From: JACMLD01 sp044223995
GTDB lineage: Bacteria; Bacteroidota; Bacteroidia; Chitinophagales; Chitinophagaceae
DNA: 64,000 nucleotides
NCBI GenBank assembly: GCA_044223995.1
Contig: JBGALE010000003.1
Coordinates: 496,001 to 560,000, forward strand
Direction: 5' to 3'
Below are positions 59,702 through 64,000 of the stretch, in pieces; position 1 is the first letter of the stretch, and each line of letters begins with the position of its first letter. The position numbers were made by a program, and so were the translations under genes. Under the pieces are notes generated by a model. It made no database searches. It had not been told where the DNA came from and was given only the letters and a program-made list of their open reading frames with translations.

Positions 59702-60459
59702 TCGTCCCTCCACTCTTTTCCCGTCAGGTTGAGAAACACATCTTCCAGGTTGGCTTTTTTCACTTCTGTATGCCGCTGAAAACCTGTCGCCACCAAATCA
59801 TCAATCAGTTTATTGGGGGAACTGATGGCAATGATTCTACCTGAATCAATAATCGCCACCCGATCACAAAGCACTTCAGCTTCGTCCATATAATGCGTGG
59901 TGATGATAACAGTCGTTCCCTTGGCGCGGATATCCTTGATCAGTTCCCACAGGTTTCTCCTCGCTTGCGGATCAAGACCGGTGGTCGGTTCATCCAGGAA
60001 AATAATCATTGGTTGGTTGATCAGCGTGGTGGCAATAGAGAAGCGCTGTTTTTGTCCGCCACTTAACTCTTTGAATTTTGCTTTTGCCTTGTCCTGGAGG
60101 TTTACCAGTCCAAGCAATTCTTTTGGATCGACAGAACGGTTGTACAAACCGGAAAACAATTCTATTAATTCAACCAGGTTTAAACCGGGATAATAACCCG
60201 AGGTTTGCAACTGAACACCAATGATTTTCTTAATGGATTCGGGAGATGTATCGAGATCAAGGCCATTTACAAATACCTTCCCGCTGGTTTTTTCGCGCAG
60301 CGTTTCTATGATCTCCAGGGTGGTCGATTTGCCAGCTCCGTTGGGGCCAAGCAAGCCAAAAATTTCACCTTCCATTACTTCAAAGCTGATCCCTTTTACT
60401 GCTTCAAAATCGCCATACTTTTTTTGCAGGTTATCAACGGAGATGATCGTTTTATTCAT
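59698..60459 (-). CDS. ABC transporter ATP-binding protein (drug/ABC-2 type)
   Basis: The 253-residue ATPase has Walker A GLLGPNGAGKSTTLEI (residues 38-46), signature LSGGQKQRF (132-140), Walker B MIIFLDEPTTGLDP and the H-loop in TVIITTHYMDEAEVLCDRV. It matches ATPases of ABC-2 exporters. No permease gene lies downstream or upstream, which is unusual for this type; the reading frame ends in a microsatellite. Confidence 0.92.
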   Translation of the reverse strand: MNKTIISVDNLQKKYGDFEAVKGISFEVMEGEIFGLLGPNGAGKSTTLEIIETLREKTSGKVFVNGLDLDTSPESIKKIIGVQLQTSGYYPGLNLVELIELFSGLYNRSVDPKELLGLVNLQDKAKAKFKELSGGQKQRFSIATTLINQPMIIFLDEPTTGLDPQARRNLWELIKDIRAKGTTVIITTHYMDEAEVLCDRVAIIDSGRIIAISSPNKLIDDLVATGFQRHTEVKKANLEDVFLNLTGKEWRDE

Positions 60460-60512
60460 ACAGGCAATTTACAGCAGTTTGGGTTGCCCGCAAATAAATC
60501 GCCGCCGCCCAT

Positions 60513-61055
60513 TTATTTTTTTACAAACAACTGCGTATAATACACAACGCCTTTTGCATCCTTTGCTACGCCAACACCTGTATAGTCAAATCTTCCCTCA
60601 ATATTTGCCTTGTGCGCCGGGCTTTTTAACCATGCCTGTAGTACTTCGCTGGCAGTCATTTTTCCATACGCAACATTTTCGCCAGTGGAAGAAGAACCAT
60701 TCAATTCATTGGCAAGGACGATGGCGCGCTGGTTAAAACCGGAATGGCCAAAGGCCACGCGCTTACTGGCCATCGCCTGGCTGTGTTTTGCCGCTTCTAC
60801 GGATGCAATGGACAATATCCGCAATGGAACAAGCCCTTTTGATTTGCGGTAATTGTTAACGGCATTAATAATATCGACATTAAGATTGGTGAGTGTGATT
60901 ACCCGTTCACGGTAAGTGGCCGTTCTGACAGCAGGATTGCCATGTGCCACAGTGGGTGTTGTTTTTTTTGCGCAGGAAGTCACGCCAGGGAGAACTATTG
61001 TTAAGAATGGTACAATGAAAAGAAAGCGGAAGCCGCGGTTGTATTTGCACCACAT
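60513..61055 (-). CDS. CAP (SCP/PR-1) domain lipoprotein
   Basis: The 180-residue protein has a signal peptide with lipobox (GVTSC, Cys28) and one CAP domain: IINAVNNYRKSKGLVPLRIL, ASVEAAKHSQAMAS, FGHSGFNQRA, TGENVAYGKMTASEVLQAWL, SPAHKANIEGRFDYTGVGVA and YYTQLFVKK. The conserved His and Glu of the CAP tetrad are present. Bacterial CAP proteins are secreted and of varied function. It is 53 nt upstream of the ABC ATPase gene on the same strand. Confidence 0.92.
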   Translation of the reverse strand: MWCKYNRGFRFLFIVPFLTIVLPGVTSCAKKTTPTVAHGNPAVRTATYRERVITLTNLNVDIINAVNNYRKSKGLVPLRILSIASVEAAKHSQAMASKRVAFGHSGFNQRAIVLANELNGSSSTGENVAYGKMTASEVLQAWLKSPAHKANIEGRFDYTGVGVAKDAKGVVYYTQLFVKK

Positions 61056-61121
61056 AGTTTTTTCATTACTGTTTCAAGTTTTGTACCAGTTAATGATAAA
61101 TATTCCTCAATTTGATCAGGG

Positions 61122-61889
61122 TCACACTTTCCAGGGAAAAGATTGAATGCTTTTGCTAAGCAGGCGGTACAATTCCTGCAAAGGCGGATCATCATTCAGC
61201 AGGCTGAGGTGTTTTTGAATGGTGCTGTCATCGTGCCGGATGGCCGGGCCTGTTTGTACCTGTGCGGGAGAAAACTGCTGCAGGCGACGGGCTGTTTCCA
61301 TGATCAGCGGCAATAATTTGCTGAAATCAAGCTGGTGCTGCCTGCAATACTGTTCTGCCACTGCATAAAAGTAGTTGCTGAAATTATTGACAAGTATGGC
61401 ACACAGGTGATATTGTTTTCGTTGTTCATCGTTTGCTTCGCCAACATTGGTGGAAATAGAATTTGCAAGTGATAACAGTTGTTGTCTCGTTGATTCATCG
61501 CTGGCGTCAATAAACATAGTAATATCAGGCAACGGAACTACTTCCCGGTTGATACTCTGGAATGGATAGAATACACCATAATGTGCAGATACATTTTTCA
61601 ATATGTCCATTGGCAGTGACCCTGCAGTATGGACTACTGTTTGACCGTTTAGTGACAATTGCGCGGATACTTTTTCCAGCGCACGGTCACTGACTGCAAG
61701 TATATAAATATCTCCATCCTTTGTTAGATTATCAAATTGTAAACAAGTCGATGCATCCAGTTCACCAGCCAGCGATTCAACGGAAGAAGCAGTTCGACCT
61801 GCCACCTGCAGGATGGTATGTCCTGCCGCGCGCAGCTTTTTACCCAGTACTGTTGCTACATTCCCGGTTCCTACCAATACAATTTTCAT
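61122..61889 (-). CDS. Rossmann-fold protein with DUF2520 domain
   Basis: The 255-residue protein has an N-terminal F420/NADP-reductase-like fold (MKIVLVGTGNVATVLGKKLR, YILAVSDRALEKV) and the C-terminal DUF2520 helix bundle starting about FQSINREVVPLPDITMFID. DUF2520 proteins are pyrroline-reductase-like, probably NAD(P)-dependent, with unknown substrates. The ATG at 61889 is chosen; the codon at 61895 is TTG. Confidence 0.88.
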   Translation of the reverse strand: MKIVLVGTGNVATVLGKKLRAAGHTILQVAGRTASSVESLAGELDASTCLQFDNLTKDGDIYILAVSDRALEKVSAQLSLNGQTVVHTAGSLPMDILKNVSAHYGVFYPFQSINREVVPLPDITMFIDASDESTRQQLLSLANSISTNVGEANDEQRKQYHLCAILVNNFSNYFYAVAEQYCRQHQLDFSKLLPLIMETARRLQQFSPAQVQTGPAIRHDDSTIQKHLSLLNDDPPLQELYRLLSKSIQSFPWKV

Positions 61890-61986
61890 ACACAAATTTT
61901 ATATTGATAATTGCCTGCTGTGATGACAGTTTTACTTTTCTTTGCAAAGAATTAAATCAACGGGCAGGTATCAACTTTTACAGGAC

Positions 61987-62829
61987 ATGAAATTAGGACA
62001 AAAAATCGCTGTCAATTACATCAGGGGTAAGCTAAACCTGCTGGCATTGGTATCGAAAAAGAAGGCAGCTTTGGAAGCATTTGAATTATTCTGCACACCG
62101 CTTCGCAGAACAAAAAAAAGTTACCCGCCTGTATTTAATAAAGGGGAGAAATTATCTGCCAGGGTTGATGGCATCCTGGTGAAAGGGTTTCGGTGGAACA
62201 AAGGTGGAATCAAAAAAGTAATGGTGCTACATGGCTTTGAGTCATCCTGCAAGAACTTTGAGCGGTATATAAATCCTCTTATCAAAAAAAATTACGAAGT
62301 ACTGGCATTCGATGCACCCGCACATGGTATGTCCGGCGGTAAACAAATCACGCTGCCGCTCTATATTAAAACCATACAAAAAATTTACGATGAGTTTGGG
62401 CCCATACAAAGTTTCGTGGCGCATTCCTTCGGCGGACTGGCCATCACTCATTTTATTGAAAAACTACAGTACGATGACAATATAAAAATTGCACTGATTG
62501 CTCCTGCAACAGAAACGAAAACGGCTGTCGATACTTTTTTTTCTTTTTTACAACTGGACAATGCCGTTAGAAAGACATTTGAACAGATCATCAAACAAAA
62601 AAGCGGTCTTGATCCCTATTATTTTTCGATACCCCGCGCGCTGCAACATATACATGCGGACATATTGTGGGTACACGATTCAACCGATGACATCACCCCT
62701 TTAAAAGATGTACAACCTGTGATCGACAAACAGTACACCAATGTACACTTTATGATCACGCATGGACTTGGTCACCGGAATATTTACCGCGACAGCAAAG
62801 TGATACATGCCATTACCGATTTTCTGTAA
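61987..62829 (+). CDS. Alpha/beta hydrolase
   Basis: The 280-residue protein has the alpha/beta-hydrolase order: VMVLHGFESSCKNF (oxyanion-hole region), VLAFDAPAHGMSGGK, nucleophile elbow VAHSFGGLAITHF, then the acid in ILWVHDSTDDITPL and the His in THGLGHRNIYRD. There is no signal peptide, so it is cytoplasmic. The ATG at 61987 is preferred over upstream codons in the frame. The substrate is unknown. Confidence 0.88.
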   Translation: MKLGQKIAVNYIRGKLNLLALVSKKKAALEAFELFCTPLRRTKKSYPPVFNKGEKLSARVDGILVKGFRWNKGGIKKVMVLHGFESSCKNFERYINPLIKKNYEVLAFDAPAHGMSGGKQITLPLYIKTIQKIYDEFGPIQSFVAHSFGGLAITHFIEKLQYDDNIKIALIAPATETKTAVDTFFSFLQLDNAVRKTFEQIIKQKSGLDPYYFSIPRALQHIHADILWVHDSTDDITPLKDVQPVIDKQYTNVHFMITHGLGHRNIYRDSKVIHAITDFL

Positions 62830-62836
62830 AATAAAA

Positions 62837-62872
62837 AGCCGGAACAGGTGCTCTGCCTGCCCGGCTCTAGCT
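62837..62872 (-). terminator. Terminator at the end of the minus-strand lipoprotein gene
   Basis: AGCCGG (62837-62842) pairs with CCGGCT (62861-62866), with an inner CAGG/CCTG stem. On the minus strand it is followed by TTTTTATTTTAC. It may also stop the converging alpha/beta-hydrolase transcript. Confidence 0.7.
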
Positions 62873-62903
62873 GATCTATCTTCTGCTTCCGGGTGCGGAT
62901 CAA

Positions 62904-63683
62904 TTATCTGCATTCATAAGTAATTTCGCTTTTCTCCAACCCACGTGAAGGGTACAGAAACGGAAATTGTGAGGAAGCATAACTCTGTGGCTGATCGAAT
63001 TCCAGCGGCAGCCGGTAATTGTTATAGGAAACTGCAGCAAACGGGTTGTTGACACTGTAGTCCCGGTCGAGCATTTGCCAGATGGGATGCAACTGGTGCA
63101 GGTTAAGGTAGTTGTCGTATACCATTCCAGGTTTCACCAGGTTGCCATAACTGTCGTACTGGAAAGTTTTAACCAGTGGTGTAAAATTTTCCGGCGGCCG
63201 GTAAAACAGGGAATCTTTGATGATCCTTCCTTTTACATCATACGAAAGGTAACTGATGCGCCTGCCCATGTGTGGATCTGTTTCAGGGTTGCCGCCATTG
63301 GTGCCGAAAACATATATGGTATCGATGACTACCTGTCCCCGGTTATTATATCCGTATTTGTGCCATATTTCATATGGACCTGTAGTGGTATTGCCGTAGT
63401 ATGCCAGGCATTCTTTGATCCGTTGTTTCGAATCATAGCGGAACAGGAGGTTTGGCAGGTTTGTACTTACCCGTTCATAAATAACACTGTCGGGGTTGCC
63501 ATAATTATTGTAATAAAATTTGGCATTGTAAGGCCCCCCTTTGAATTCGTAAAAAACAATATTGGTAACCTTACAAAGTTTGGGGGCTATACTGGGCAAC
63601 TGATCGATTTTTTCGCAACCGGCCAGAGCGAGCAGGAATGCTGCCAGGAGTATGTAACTCCACTTGTGTGATGATTTTTTCAT
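62904..63683 (-). CDS. Lipoprotein with YD-like repeats
   Basis: The 259-residue protein has a signal peptide with lipobox (LAGC, Cys23) and repeats of the type FYYNNYGNPDSVIYERV, LLFRYDSKQRIKECLAYYG, WHKYGYNNRGQVVIDTIYVF and TFQYDSYGNLVKPG. These resemble the YD/RHS-like beta-sheet repeats seen in many Bacteroidota surface lipoproteins. The function is unknown. Confidence 0.7.
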   Translation of the reverse strand: MKKSSHKWSYILLAAFLLALAGCEKIDQLPSIAPKLCKVTNIVFYEFKGGPYNAKFYYNNYGNPDSVIYERVSTNLPNLLFRYDSKQRIKECLAYYGNTTTGPYEIWHKYGYNNRGQVVIDTIYVFGTNGGNPETDPHMGRRISYLSYDVKGRIIKDSLFYRPPENFTPLVKTFQYDSYGNLVKPGMVYDNYLNLHQLHPIWQMLDRDYSVNNPFAAVSYNNYRLPLEFDQPQSYASSQFPFLYPSRGLEKSEITYECR

Positions 63684-63875
63684 AACCTGCGGTTTAGTGT
63701 ATAATAAATCAAAACGGTAGGAGCCTTACCTTTTTCGGAACACAAATCTCATTCAGCAGGAGGCTGGGAAAAATGACGGCAGGCAGTGATTGAAATGATT
63801 GACGACAGCGAAACAGTTAATTTATTCACTATCATTCATGGGCCTTTTCTTACTTTGTGCTGCAAATAAAAGGAC

Positions 63876-64000
63876 ATGTCATTCGAAGCAACTATTGAAT
63901 ATGCCCGTAAGCTGGATGAAAAAGATCCACTGGAGCGTTACCGCAAACGTTTTTATTTTCCCAGGCATAAGGGCAAAAAAGCAATTTACTTTTGTGGCAA
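63876..64000 (+). CDS. kynU: Kynureninase, N-terminal fragment
   Basis: An ATG at 63876 opens a frame that runs off the window end; the visible 41 residues (MSFEATIEYARKLDEKDPLE, then RYRKRFYFPRHKGKKAIYFC) match the start of kynureninase (EC 3.7.1.3), which cleaves kynurenine or 3-hydroxykynurenine in tryptophan breakdown. The PLP-binding region lies beyond the window. Confidence 0.8.
   Translation, partial: MSFEATIEYARKLDEKDPLERYRKRFYFPRHKGKKAIYFCG

Noticed and set aside
61001..61195. 64-codon minus-strand frame overlapping the CAP and DUF2520 genes
   Set aside because: It lies in another frame across the ends of two well-supported genes and has no recognisable features.

Overview
The window comes from the chromosome of a member of the phylum Bacteroidota, most likely family Chitinophagaceae. 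The evidence is the gene content: SusD, several TonB-dependent or CarboxypepD_reg-like outer-membrane proteins, GLPGLI, DUF5686, DUF4270, DUF4294, GSCFA, a CxxxY-type CcmE and a free-standing GT5 N-domain. Candidate promoters carry a TAnnTTTG -7 element, starts show no obvious Shine-Dalgarno, and many proteins have lipoprotein signals. No rRNA, convincing tRNA, CRISPR array, prophage or plasmid module was seen. Most of the window is ordinary core chromosome; the unusual material is in a few intergenic islands.

Layout. 1-1.7 kb: end of a SusD gene plus a DUF4397-like lipoprotein, closed by a strong terminator. 1.9-6.6 kb: GNAT acetyltransferase, PIG-L deacetylase, TPR proteins, DJ-1/PfpI protein. 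6.6-7.7 kb: gene-poor stretch with a ladder of short palindromes. 7.7-11.5 kb: a secreted Cys-containing small protein, a hairpin, a GLPGLI protein and a large outer-membrane barrel protein. 11.6-12.1 kb: a 21-bp minisatellite and a REP-like hairpin. 12.1-22 kb: SpmA/B-like carrier, ychF, TonB receptor, purC, Aba4-like and partner membrane proteins, lactonase, and a REP-associated (RAYT) transposase preceded by a 26-bp tandem repeat. 22-29 kb: trhO, DUF5686 protein, small membrane proteins, penicillin acylase. 29.1-30.1 kb: about 1 kb without a normal gene, holding four intrinsic terminators and tiny hydrophobic ORFs.

30-46 kb: cupin lipoprotein, BioF-like enzyme, miaE, a GH109-type glycosidase with an N-acetylhexosamine kinase-like gene, a tightly coupled Nudix/rlmB/HMG-CoA lyase/unknown/GSCFA operon, metK, DUF4270 lipoprotein, GT5 domain, then panC-panD-flippase-like-rfaE2, and a DUF4294 protein. 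46-64 kb: ccmF/ccsA and ccmE, agmatinase-family enzyme, two related membrane proteins, a radical SAM enzyme, a Crp-family regulator divergent from EamA/TauE/SDR genes, a TonB-like protein, folC, Nudix, YfiT-like DinB protein, an ABC ATPase beside a 7-bp microsatellite, CAP-domain lipoprotein, DUF2520 protein, alpha/beta hydrolase, a lipoprotein, and the start of kynU.

The clearest functional links are the alpha-GalNAc release and phosphorylation pair (GH109 and NahK-like), pantothenate synthesis (panC/panD), cytochrome c maturation (CcmF/CcmE), and the secreted peptide, GLPGLI and barrel cluster, which is the best candidate here for an undescribed system. Assignments rest on reading motifs and recalled family features; no database search was run.
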